Below, one piece after another: positions 1 through 6,287 of a stretch of 6,988 nt of DNA; positions within the stretch are counted from its first letter, which is position 1; every line of letters begins with the position of its first letter. The position numbers were made by a program, and so were the translations under genes. The DNA comes from Flavobacteriales bacterium (lineage in GTDB: Bacteria; Bacteroidota; Bacteroidia; Flavobacteriales_D; Sanyastnellaceae): contig JAIYCK010000145.1 in the NCBI GenBank assembly GCA_027488055.1, forward strand, positions 1-6,988, given 5' to 3'. The notes under the pieces are model-generated. The model was not told the origin of the DNA, did not search any database, and was given only the letters and a program-made list of their open reading frames with translations.

Positions 1-2261
1 CCTGTTTTGTCTGTCACATTGATGGTCTTTACGCCTTTACCTCCGCGATTCGTGATGCGGTAATCTTCCAAGGCGGAACGTTTACCCATCCCTTTTTCGC
101 TGACCACCAGAATGTCACTGTTCGGATCGGCCACACATACCATTCCGATCACCTCATTGTCTGGGAATTCATCTTGGTCAAGATTAACGGCCTTCACTCC
201 TTGCGCTGTTCTACCTACGGGACGCACAGTCGACTCATTGAAACGAATCGCCTTTCCTTCGCGTGTTCCCATGATCACCTCGCATTGTCCATTGGTCAAC
301 TTGGCCGCCAACAATTCATCTCCATCCACAATGGTAATGGCATTGATACCGTTTGAACGAGGACGGCTGTAGGCTTCCAATGAAGTTTTCTTGATCAATC
401 CTTTTTTAGTGCAAAGAATCAAGAAGTTATCTTTCACACTTTCTGGGTTCAAAAGATCTTTGGTCGGGATGTAAGCCATCACTTTATCGTCTGGCTCAAT
501 CTGAATCATGTTTTGAATAGCTCGGCCTTTGGAAGCCTTGGTACCTTCTGGCACTTCAAACACACGCATCCACAAACAACGGCCCTTTTTGGTGAAAATC
601 AATAGCCAGTCGTGGTTAGTAGCTGTGAAAATATGCTCCACAAAGTCTTCCTGACGAGCCACAGTGCCTTTCGCACCAACACCACCCCTGCTTTGACTTC
701 TATATTCAACAAGATTCGTACGTTTGATATACCCCGCATGCGTGATGGTGATCACAACGCTTTCATCAGGTATCATGTCTTCGATGCTGAAATCTGAGCT
801 GCTCAATTCGATTTGTGATCGACGCTCATCACCAAATTTCTCGATCATATCGCGCATCTCCTCCTTAATAATACCCATGCGCAATTCCAAACTACCCAAA
901 ATTTCTTTGTATTTGGCAATCAATGCCATGAGCTCGTCGTATTCTGCTTTGATCTTGTCACGCTCCAAACCAGTCAAACGTTGCAAACGCATGTCCAGAA
1001 TAGCACGCGCCTGTATTTCAGACAAGTTGAAACGCGTGATCAATCCTTCGCGGGCAATATCTGGGGTTGCACTTGCACGAATCATGGCAATGACCTCGTC
1101 CAAATGATCCAACGCAATCAACAATCCCAAAAGGATGTGCGCGCGTTCTTCCGCTTTACGCAATTCGAATTGAGTGCGACGCGTCACTACTTCGTGTCGG
1201 TGTGCAACAAAGTGCACAATCATGTCCTTGAGATTCAGAGTCTCCGGACGACCATTCACTAAAGCTACATTATTGATTGAAAATGAAGACTGTAAAGCAC
1301 TGTGCTTAAATAGATTATTTAACACCACATTGGTGATTGCATCCTTCTTCAATTCATAGACCAATCGCACACCAAGGCGGGATGATTCATCACGGATCTC
1401 ATGAATTCCTTCCAATTTGCCATCGCTGATGAGGGCCTGTTGCGCCTGGTGCATGGCAGCTTTATTTACCTGATATGGTATTTCGGTCACAATGATGGCC
1501 TCGCGATTGTTCACTTCTTCGATGTGGGTTTTGGCGCGCATCACAACTCTGCCGCGACCTGTTTCGAAGGCGGCCTTGACCCCATCAATACCGTAAATAA
1601 GACCTCCTGTGGGAAAATCGGGAGCTTTGATGAACTCCATCAATTCAGCCACCGTAATATCGTTGTTGTCGATGTAGGCCATGATACCATTGCCTACTTC
1701 TGTCAAGTTGTGCGGAGGCATGTTGGTAGCCATTCCCACCGCAATTCCGCTTACCCCGTTTAATAATAGGTTAGGCACTTTGGCAGGCATCACCTTTGGT
1801 TCCTCCAGAGAGTCGTCGAAATTGGGCTGAAAATCAACCGTTTCTTTGTCCAAATCTTCCAAAATGGCTTCAGCAATTTTACGCAAGCGCGCCTCGGTGT
1901 AACGCATGGCCGCTGGCGGATCACCATCCATGCTACCATAGTTTCCTTGGCCATCGACCAATGGATAGCGCAATGACCAATCTTGGGCCATACGAACCAT
2001 AGTGTCATACACTGCGGTATCGCCATGCGGATGGTATTTACCCAAAACCTCACCGACAATACGTGCCGATTTCTTATAAGGACGATTGCTCAATACGCCC
2101 AATTCGAGCATCCCGTATAACACCCGACGATGCACAGGCTTCATTCCATCGCGCACATCTGGTAATGCTCTACTGACAATCACTGACATCGAATAATCGA
2201 TGTATGCGGATTTCATTTCCGTCTCTATGTCAATAGGAATAATTTTTTCTCCCTCGGCCAT
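1..2261 (-). CDS. gyrA: DNA gyrase subunit A, 3' end cut by window edge
   Basis: GyrA is the DNA-cleaving and wrapping subunit of gyrase (GyrA2GyrB2), which introduces negative supercoils using ATP. Reading the minus strand from the ATG at 2259-2261 gives 753 uninterrupted codons to the window edge; I checked the frame at several points and saw no frameshift. The catalytic tyrosine is Tyr121 in AMRYTEARL (E. coli Tyr122). The quinolone-binding stretch HPHGDTAVYD spans residues 77-86, with Thr82 at the E. coli Ser83 position and Asp86 at the Asp87 position. QPNFDDSLEEP and VTEIPYQVNK also match the breakage-reunion domain. The DNA-wrapping C-terminal domain begins near residue 505; its GyrA-box is QSRGGVG at 523-529, and a second box-like NRGGKG lies at 738-743. 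Roughly the last 60-110 residues should lie beyond the left edge. The start is preceded by an A-rich stretch without a Shine-Dalgarno sequence. ParC is the main alternative, but the GyrA-box favours GyrA. Confidence 0.97.
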   Translation of the reverse strand, partial: MAEGEKIIPIDIETEMKSAYIDYSMSVIVSRALPDVRDGMKPVHRRVLYGMLELGVLSNRPYKKSARIVGEVLGKYHPHGDTAVYDTMVRMAQDWSLRYPLVDGQGNYGSMDGDPPAAMRYTEARLRKIAEAILEDLDKETVDFQPNFDDSLEEPKVMPAKVPNLLLNGVSGIAVGMATNMPPHNLTEVGNGIMAYIDNNDITVAELMEFIKAPDFPTGGLIYGIDGVKAAFETGRGRVVMRAKTHIEEVNNREAIIVTEIPYQVNKAAMHQAQQALISDGKLEGIHEIRDESSRLGVRLVYELKKDAITNVVLNNLFKHSALQSSFSINNVALVNGRPETLNLKDMIVHFVAHRHEVVTRRTQFELRKAEERAHILLGLLIALDHLDEVIAMIRASATPDIAREGLITRFNLSEIQARAILDMRLQRLTGLERDKIKAEYDELMALIAKYKEILGSLELRMGIIKEEMRDMIEKFGDERRSQIELSSSDFSIEDMIPDESVVITITHAGYIKRTNLVEYRSQSRGGVGAKGTVARQEDFVEHIFTATNHDWLLIFTKKGRCLWMRVFEVPEGTKASKGRAIQNMIQIEPDDKVMAYIPTKDLLNPESVKDNFLILCTKKGLIKKTSLEAYSRPRSNGINAITIVDGDELLAAKLTNGQCEVIMGTREGKAIRFNESTVRPVGRTAQGVKAVNLDQDEFPDNEVIGMVCVADPNSDILVVSEKGMGKRSALEDYRITNRGGKGVKTINVTDKT

Positions 2262-2345
2262 TTTTATTGAATTGTATTGTAACTAATGTTCAGGTAATTG
2301 ATTCCTTTTTTAACTCACGAATAAGAGCAGGATCAAACGAAAAAA

Positions 2346-2573
2346 GATCGTTTTCATACAAGCTGTTGGTGCAAGGTCAAAAAGGCTCGCGAATATACGA
2401 AATGTTAAGGGTGGTTTTGTGTTGAAAACCCTCGATTTTATTCACAAATTGCCAATTTTATGGACCCACTGAAATGGATTCTCGGCAAGCATCGGATTGC
2501 TGCCCGTTTGAGGGTTCTTTTGCTAATTCAATCCATCTGATATGACTCCATTTGGAGGGCTTTGAAAACGATC
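2346..2573. repeat. 11-bp inverted repeat pair in the gyrA/DUF4294 intergenic region
   Basis: GATCGTTTTCA at 2346-2356 is the exact reverse complement of TGAAAACGATC at 2563-2573. The match stops at both ends of the 11 bp. The two copies are 206 bp apart, one toward the gyrA side and one toward the DUF4294 side. The left copy also overlaps a 6-bp local palindrome (AAACGA with TCGTTT, 7-nt spacer). This could be a pair of binding sites for one regulator, or chance. Confidence 0.3.
2484..2504 (+). other. Bulged GC-rich hairpin, function unknown
   Basis: GGCA-A-GCA (2484-2491) pairs with TGCTGCC (2498-2504) across a six-base TCGGAT loop. This makes a 7-bp, mostly G/C stem with a single bulged A. 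It lies between the two divergent start codons, so it would be in the leader of the DUF4294 mRNA only if that transcript began upstream of it. The following bases (CGTTTGAGGG) are not a T-tract, so it is not an ordinary terminator. Confidence 0.3.
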
Positions 2574-2688
2574 GTCAATGAGCGGCATAATGATGCTTTT
2601 TGTGGTTCAGAAAATTCAAGTTCTATGCGTTATATTCTTGATTTTCTTCCGTATATTCGTTTGGCACGGTTTAAGCCGCTCCGTTTGC

Positions 2689-3330
2689 ATGAAAGCACTC
2701 TTCGCTTCAATATTCCTTCTATTGTTTCAACTGCGATTGAGTGCGCAGGAAACGCCTTATTACATTCTCGATACGATTGCGACCAAAGACTACGTGGCTG
2801 TATGGTATGTGCGCAATGGAGAAACGGAAGTCACTGCCACCCATGCTCAGATTGACATCAAGGCCAATTATAAGAGCAGAAGTCAAAAGGCGGCCTACAC
2901 GAAGCTTCAAAAGAAGGTCATCAAAGTCTATCCTTATGCCAGAGCAGCCGGCGAAGTGATGCAACAATATGAAATGCTTGCTGCTCAGGTCTCGGAACCG
3001 CGTCAGAAAAGAGAACTTTTAAAAAAGGCTGAGGATCAAATGAAGGCTCAATTTGAAAAGGATTTACGCGACATGACGGTGTCAGAGGGTGTTATCCTGA
3101 TCAAGTTGATTGATCGTCAAACGGGTGAATCAAGTTACGAGTTGGTGCGTGAATTAAAGGGTAAAATGGCGGCATTCATGTGGCAAGGTGTGGCTCGCGT
3201 ATTCGGACATGATTTAAAATCGGAATATGAGGCCGAAGGCGATGATGTATGGATTGAGAATACCATTGAGCTCATCGAGAATGGTACCATCCCCGTTGCA
3301 CTCAAAAAGGTAAAGCCCATCGGCTCCTAA
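2689..3330 (+). CDS. DUF4294 family exported protein
   Basis: This 213-residue protein has a classic signal peptide: MKALF, a hydrophobic core to about residue 17, and likely cleavage after SAQ at 18-20. It is therefore exported across the inner membrane. Residues about 65-195 resemble the DUF4294 family of Bacteroidota: a Lys/Arg-rich KLQKKVIKVYPYARAAGEVM segment (72-91), a charged, probably helical stretch (95-130), then the most conserved part, SEGVILIKLIDRQTGESSYELVRELKG (132-158), followed by a tryptophan-containing segment and the acidic YEAEGDDVWIENTI. The biochemical role of the family is unknown to me. I chose the ATG at 2689 because it places the signal peptide at the extreme N-terminus. 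An in-frame ATG at 2578 would add 37 hydrophobic residues in front of it, which is unlikely. The gene is divergent from gyrA, and its stop codon directly abuts the stop of the convergent dehydrogenase gene. Confidence 0.85.
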   Translation: MKALFASIFLLLFQLRLSAQETPYYILDTIATKDYVAVWYVRNGETEVTATHAQIDIKANYKSRSQKAAYTKLQKKVIKVYPYARAAGEVMQQYEMLAAQVSEPRQKRELLKKAEDQMKAQFEKDLRDMTVSEGVILIKLIDRQTGESSYELVRELKGKMAAFMWQGVARVFGHDLKSEYEAEGDDVWIENTIELIENGTIPVALKKVKPIGS

Positions 3331-4467
3331 TTATTCCTCAATGATGCACACCTGCACATTGCGTTCCGCCAAATAAGCTTGCACAAGCGGCCAGCAATCT
3401 CCTTGTAAACCTACCATTTCAGGCGCAGAAATACCAACATGTTGGTATTTTTTGGACAAAACCAACTCTGCGACTGCATTGCAAGTATACCCCGTAGTGC
3501 GTGCCATCGAAATGATCTGCTGATCGCGGTCATATCGATCCAACAAATGTGCAGCTACCGAAAGTGGTTGACCATTTTTCAAACCTTGCATGGTGACGCG
3601 CATGATGGTGTAATCCTCCTCCCCTGGCTTCAACTTCCATTGAGGAAACAACAATTTTGCTGTAAGATCGATGGGGCGGATCATTTGGCCATTTACATCA
3701 ACCATTTCTTTGGAGAAAAAGCCTGCTGCTCTTAATACAGACAAATACTCCACACAACCAGGATAACGCAGTGTTTTTTCGATCATATCGGGCACATGCG
3801 ACATGGTGTGAATAAGTGAGCGCAAACCGTCGCTGTTCCAGCTTTCGAGTGTACCAACCCCAGGAAAATCGATTAACTCGGTATCACTTAAGGCTTCTCG
3901 AACGACTTCCTTGCCATTCTGCACATAGCGCGCTGGACGCGTGTATTCCTCAATTACATCAATTGGTGAGAAAACGGCTTTGTATTCCCATGGCCATTCG
4001 CGCACCACTGGCAATCCTCCAACCAAGCACTCGTACTGTTGAATCTCCATGAGCTGATTGTAATGCCCAAAGATGATATTGCCCATGCCAGGAGCTACTC
4101 CACAATCCATTACCACTACTACTCCATTGGCTTTGGCCAACGCATCCAACTCAAATGGATTTTCTGCAAAAAATGAAATGTCTACGGCATTTTTTTTCTG
4201 TTCAATGACCGTCTTCAACGTTTGATACCCCATGAATCCTGGTACTGCTCCGATGACCAAATCCGCATCTTGAATGCTTTCGACCACGGCCGAAGCATCG
4301 GACAGATCAGCAATTTGAATAGCTACACCATGCGCCAGAAGCGGTTCCAATGCCTCTTTACTCCTGTCCACCGACGTGACGTGATGTACTTTGGCCAAGT
4401 CCTTGGCAATGGCACTGCCCACAAGGCCTGCTCCTAGCACTACAATTTTGCTTTTATTCAATTCCAT
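3331..4467 (-). CDS. Saccharopine dehydrogenase family protein, lysine dehydrogenase-like
   Basis: This 378-residue NAD(P)-dependent oxidoreductase starts with a Rossmann fold: IVVLGAGLVG (8-17, GxGxxG) and an acidic residue, Asp34, at the end of the second strand in VTSVDRS, where NAD(P) ribose contacts are usual. Later landmarks are DCGVAPGM (121-128), VGGLP (149-153), EYKAVFSP (161-168), GTLESWNSDGLRSL (205-218), KTLRYPGCVEY (231-241) and MARTTGYTCNAVAEL (321-335). This order, and the length near 380, resemble bacterial lysine 6-dehydrogenase of the Geobacillus type, which oxidises the epsilon-amino group of lysine to the semialdehyde. Saccharopine reductases share the fold, so the exact substrate is inferred, not shown. 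Its ATG lies only 3 nt after the prmA stop (TAA-ATA-ATG), so it is very likely the last gene of the tpiA-prmA operon and may be translationally coupled. No signal peptide, so cytoplasmic. Confidence 0.85.
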   Translation of the reverse strand: MELNKSKIVVLGAGLVGSAIAKDLAKVHHVTSVDRSKEALEPLLAHGVAIQIADLSDASAVVESIQDADLVIGAVPGFMGYQTLKTVIEQKKNAVDISFFAENPFELDALAKANGVVVVMDCGVAPGMGNIIFGHYNQLMEIQQYECLVGGLPVVREWPWEYKAVFSPIDVIEEYTRPARYVQNGKEVVREALSDTELIDFPGVGTLESWNSDGLRSLIHTMSHVPDMIEKTLRYPGCVEYLSVLRAAGFFSKEMVDVNGQMIRPIDLTAKLLFPQWKLKPGEEDYTIMRVTMQGLKNGQPLSVAAHLLDRYDRDQQIISMARTTGYTCNAVAELVLSKKYQHVGISAPEMVGLQGDCWPLVQAYLAERNVQVCIIEE

Positions 4468-4470
4468 TAT

Positions 4471-5304
4471 TTATCGTTTTTGAAAAACCATCATTGCCCA
4501 TTGTTCTTTGGCGCTGCTATGGCTAAATTCCAACCCGCAATCTGCAGCGGCATCCTTAATATCTTGTTCATCCTGTGCATAAAATCCACTGAACATTATC
4601 AATGCACCTGACTTCAGCGTTTGGGCATAATATGTCATATCTCGGGTCAAGATATTGCGATTGATATTCGCCAAAATGACATCATACTTTGGCACTGATC
4701 CGAGCAATTCAGCACCTCCCATGTGCATCGACATCGAAGTTCCGTTGCGCTCATTATTCTCCTTCATATTCTCAAAGGCCCATTCATCGATGTCAATCGC
4801 ATCCACTTCACTTGCACCCATTTTCTGCGCAAGGATACCCAGTACTCCGGTGCCAGCGCCCATGTCTAGAACACACTTCCCGTGCCAATTCATTTCAAGC
4901 ATAGCTTGTGCTACCAAGAAAGTAGTGGCATGATGTCCAGTGCCAAATGACATCTTAGGCTCTATCAAAATATCATACTTGACACCCGATGGTTGGGCAT
5001 GAAAAGGGGCCCGAATGATCATTTGATCAGTGACCCAAATGGGATCAAAATTACTTTCCCACTTAGCGTTCCAGTTTTCATCTTCGATGAGAATGACCTC
5101 CAAGGAGACTTTTTGCTCGGGTATGTTACGCACCATTAAATCTTCTAAGTATGCTTTGTCAAAGGCATTTTCAGGTATATAGGCTTTTAAGCCATTGGAT
5201 GTTTCGGCGAAGCTTTCAAATGGATATTCGGCCAGCTCTGCAATCAACACTTCTCGCGCCGGCAACAGCGGATCTAGAACAAAAGTGATTTCAAAATAAT
5301 TCAT
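4471..5304 (-). CDS. prmA: Ribosomal protein L11 methyltransferase
   Basis: PrmA transfers methyl groups from S-adenosylmethionine to ribosomal protein L11 in the cytoplasm. The 277-residue product has a divergent N-terminal substrate-recognition domain (about 1-70), the linker motif EDENWNAKWES (74-84), and a class I Rossmann methyltransferase domain. Visible motifs are PKMSFGTGHHATT (116-128, matching the PrmA FGTGxHxTT signature), SAM-binding motif I VLDMGAGTGVLGI (145-157), motif II acidic DIDEWA (171-176) and motif IV LANINRN (211-217). SGF (239-241) follows. Length is slightly below E. coli PrmA (about 293), as expected for this phylum. It begins 11 nt after the tpiA stop and ends 3 nt before the dehydrogenase start, so it is the middle gene of a three-gene operon. 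No obvious Shine-Dalgarno sequence precedes the ATG. Confidence 0.95.
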   Translation of the reverse strand: MNYFEITFVLDPLLPAREVLIAELAEYPFESFAETSNGLKAYIPENAFDKAYLEDLMVRNIPEQKVSLEVILIEDENWNAKWESNFDPIWVTDQMIIRAPFHAQPSGVKYDILIEPKMSFGTGHHATTFLVAQAMLEMNWHGKCVLDMGAGTGVLGILAQKMGASEVDAIDIDEWAFENMKENNERNGTSMSMHMGGAELLGSVPKYDVILANINRNILTRDMTYYAQTLKSGALIMFSGFYAQDEQDIKDAAADCGLEFSHSSAKEQWAMMVFQKR

Positions 5305-5315
5305 AGAAGGATCGA

Positions 5316-6068
5316 TTAAGTAGACTGAATAATTGCTGCGAAATCTTTAGCCTTCAAAGAAGCGCCGCCTACCAAGCCGCCATCCACGTCGTTCTGAGCA
5401 AATAACTCAGCGCTATTCAATGGGCTTACGCTGCCGCCGTACAAAATGGAAATTGATTCAGCGACATCATCGCCAAAATGATTGCCCAATGACAAACGGA
5501 TAAACGCATGCATTTCCTGCGCCTGTGTGGTGGTAGCTGTTACTCCAGTACCGATGGCCCAAACGGGCTCATATGCGATGACAACTGACTTGACTTGCTC
5601 GCTGCTCAAATGCCAAAGTGCCCCTTGGAGTTGTTTTAAAACACAAACAAAATGAGTACTGGCCTCTCTTTCCGCAAGTACTTCGCCGCAGCAAAAAATG
5701 GGAGTTATTTCATTGCGCAAGCAAGCATCTACCTTATTTTTAATGATCTCATCCGTCTCGCCAAAATACTGACGACGCTCGCTGTGACCCACTAAACAGT
5801 ATTGAACGTTCATCGCTTTTAACATCCCTGCGCTGATTTCACCGGTATAAGCTCCGCTGTCTTTTTCACTGCAATTCTGTCCAGCCAATTGCACATTTAA
5901 GTGTTCCATCAACTCGAGACTTCCTAAGTAAAGGGCGGGTGGAGCAAGTATGACCTCTGTATCTTTTGGGAATTCATTTTGATATTCTGTCAAATGCACC
6001 GCCAATTCCATTGCCTCGGTGATGGTCTTATTCATCTTCCAGTTACCTGCGACTATCTTTTTTCTCAT
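5316..6068 (-). CDS. tpiA: Triosephosphate isomerase
   Basis: TpiA interconverts dihydroxyacetone phosphate and glyceraldehyde 3-phosphate in glycolysis and gluconeogenesis; it is a dimeric cytoplasmic TIM barrel. With the ATG at 6066-6068 the product is 250 residues, the usual family length. All catalytic parts are present: Asn9 and Lys11 in AGNWKMN, His95 in LVGHSERRQ, Glu167 in AYEPVWAIGTG (including the flexible phosphate-gripping loop 6), YGGSV (210-214) and the phosphate-binding GGLVGGASL (230-238). An in-frame upstream ATG at 6107 would add 13 residues not typical of the family, so MRKKIVAGNWKMN is the better start. It is the first gene of the tpiA-prmA-dehydrogenase unit. A minus-strand CATATTTG (6094-6087) is one mismatch from the TAnnTTTG promoter element but lacks a paired TTG, so the promoter is unresolved. 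Confidence 0.98.
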   Translation of the reverse strand: MRKKIVAGNWKMNKTITEAMELAVHLTEYQNEFPKDTEVILAPPALYLGSLELMEHLNVQLAGQNCSEKDSGAYTGEISAGMLKAMNVQYCLVGHSERRQYFGETDEIIKNKVDACLRNEITPIFCCGEVLAEREASTHFVCVLKQLQGALWHLSSEQVKSVVIAYEPVWAIGTGVTATTTQAQEMHAFIRLSLGNHFGDDVAESISILYGGSVSPLNSAELFAQNDVDGGLVGGASLKAKDFAAIIQST

Positions 6069-6169
6069 ACTTGTTTTATTACCACGCAAATATGACACAA
6101 CAAACACTTATTCCTGATGAGAATTGATCCACAAATATTTGTTTGCATCCAAAGGATATTAGTCAGAGC

Positions 6170-6196
6170 TTGACGTGAAAAGTCGATCTATATTTG
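6170..6196 (+). promoter_or_regulatory. Bacteroidota-type promoter for the FKBP gene
   Basis: TTG at 6170-6172 is followed 16 bp later by TATATTTG at 6189-6196, an exact match to the TAnnTTTG -7 element used by the primary sigma factor of Bacteroidota. The spacer is one base shorter than the 17-23 bp usually quoted. Transcription would start near 6203, giving a leader of about 85 nt before the ATG at 6288. Spacing and orientation fit; the call is by pattern only. Confidence 0.5.
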
Positions 6197-6206
6197 AACC
6201 GGTCAT

Positions 6207-6230
6207 TGTTACACTACAATACGTGTGATA
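6207..6230 (+). other. Hairpin at the predicted 5' end of the FKBP mRNA
   Basis: TGTTACAC (6207-6214) can pair with GTGTGATA (6223-6230) around an 8-nt loop, giving eight pairs in RNA, two of them G-U. It begins only a few bases after the predicted transcription start near 6203. It could protect the mRNA 5' end, or as DNA act as an operator half-site pair; the A/T-rich, wobble-containing stem is only modestly stable. Confidence 0.3.
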
Positions 6231-6287
6231 TGGCATCATTTTTATAGCGCATTCTTTTATTAAACCAATTGATAATTTAAGACACAC

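Larger units (their letters stand above)
2262..2688. other. Divergent intergenic region between gyrA and the DUF4294 gene
   Basis: These 427 bp separate two divergently transcribed genes and should carry both promoters. No gene is recognisable; an open frame from 2578 runs in frame into the DUF4294 gene but is judged to be leader. Promoter candidates are weak. For gyrA, TATATTCG (minus strand, 2397-2390) matches 7 of 8 positions of the Bacteroidota -7 element TAnnTTTG but has no TTG at the right distance. For the plus-strand gene, TTG at 2638-2640 is followed 15 bp later by TTCGTTTG (2656-2663), also one mismatch. The region contains several inverted repeats: AAACGA/TCGTTT (2335-2340 and 2348-2353), GGTTTT/AAAACC (2413-2418 and 2425-2430), a bulged GC-rich hairpin (2484-2504) and CTCCA/TGGAG (near 2547-2558). 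None is followed by a clean T-run, so I call no terminator. Confidence 0.6.
6069..6287. other. Divergent intergenic region between tpiA and the FKBP gene
   Basis: These 219 bp must hold the promoters of the tpiA operon and of the exported isomerase gene. The plus-strand promoter is recognisable; the tpiA one is not clear. A perfect 12-bp palindrome ACAAATATTTGT sits at 6131-6142 and an imperfect hairpin at 6207-6230. No open frame or RNA gene is recognisable. Confidence 0.6.

Noticed and set aside
112..2002. Several plus-strand open frames of 60-127 codons opposite gyrA, and a minus-strand frame at 1790-2059
   Set aside because: They lie wholly within the gyrA coding sequence in other frames, have no recognisable protein features, and gyrA is continuous and well conserved across them.
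1..2261. Possible frameshift or pseudogene in gyrA
   Set aside because: Translating from 2261 gives conserved GyrA motifs in the same frame at about 1974-2031, 1803-1835, 1443-1490, 960-1005, 600-700 and 3-60, so the gene is intact as far as visible and simply runs off the window.
2413..2430. Terminator at the GGTTTT/AAAACC inverted repeat
   Set aside because: The 6-bp stem is weak, no T-run follows on either strand, and it lies between two divergent starts where no gene ends.
6069..6107. Thirteen-residue N-terminal extension of TpiA
   Set aside because: The family begins at MRKKIVAGNWKMN; the extension (MFVVSYLRGNKTS) has no counterpart, and the promoter-like CATATTTG lies inside it.
6125..6133. 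DnaA-box-like TGATCCACA (one mismatch to TTATCCACA)
   Set aside because: It is a single imperfect site with no cluster, no A/T-rich unwinding region and no replication genes nearby, so no origin is called.
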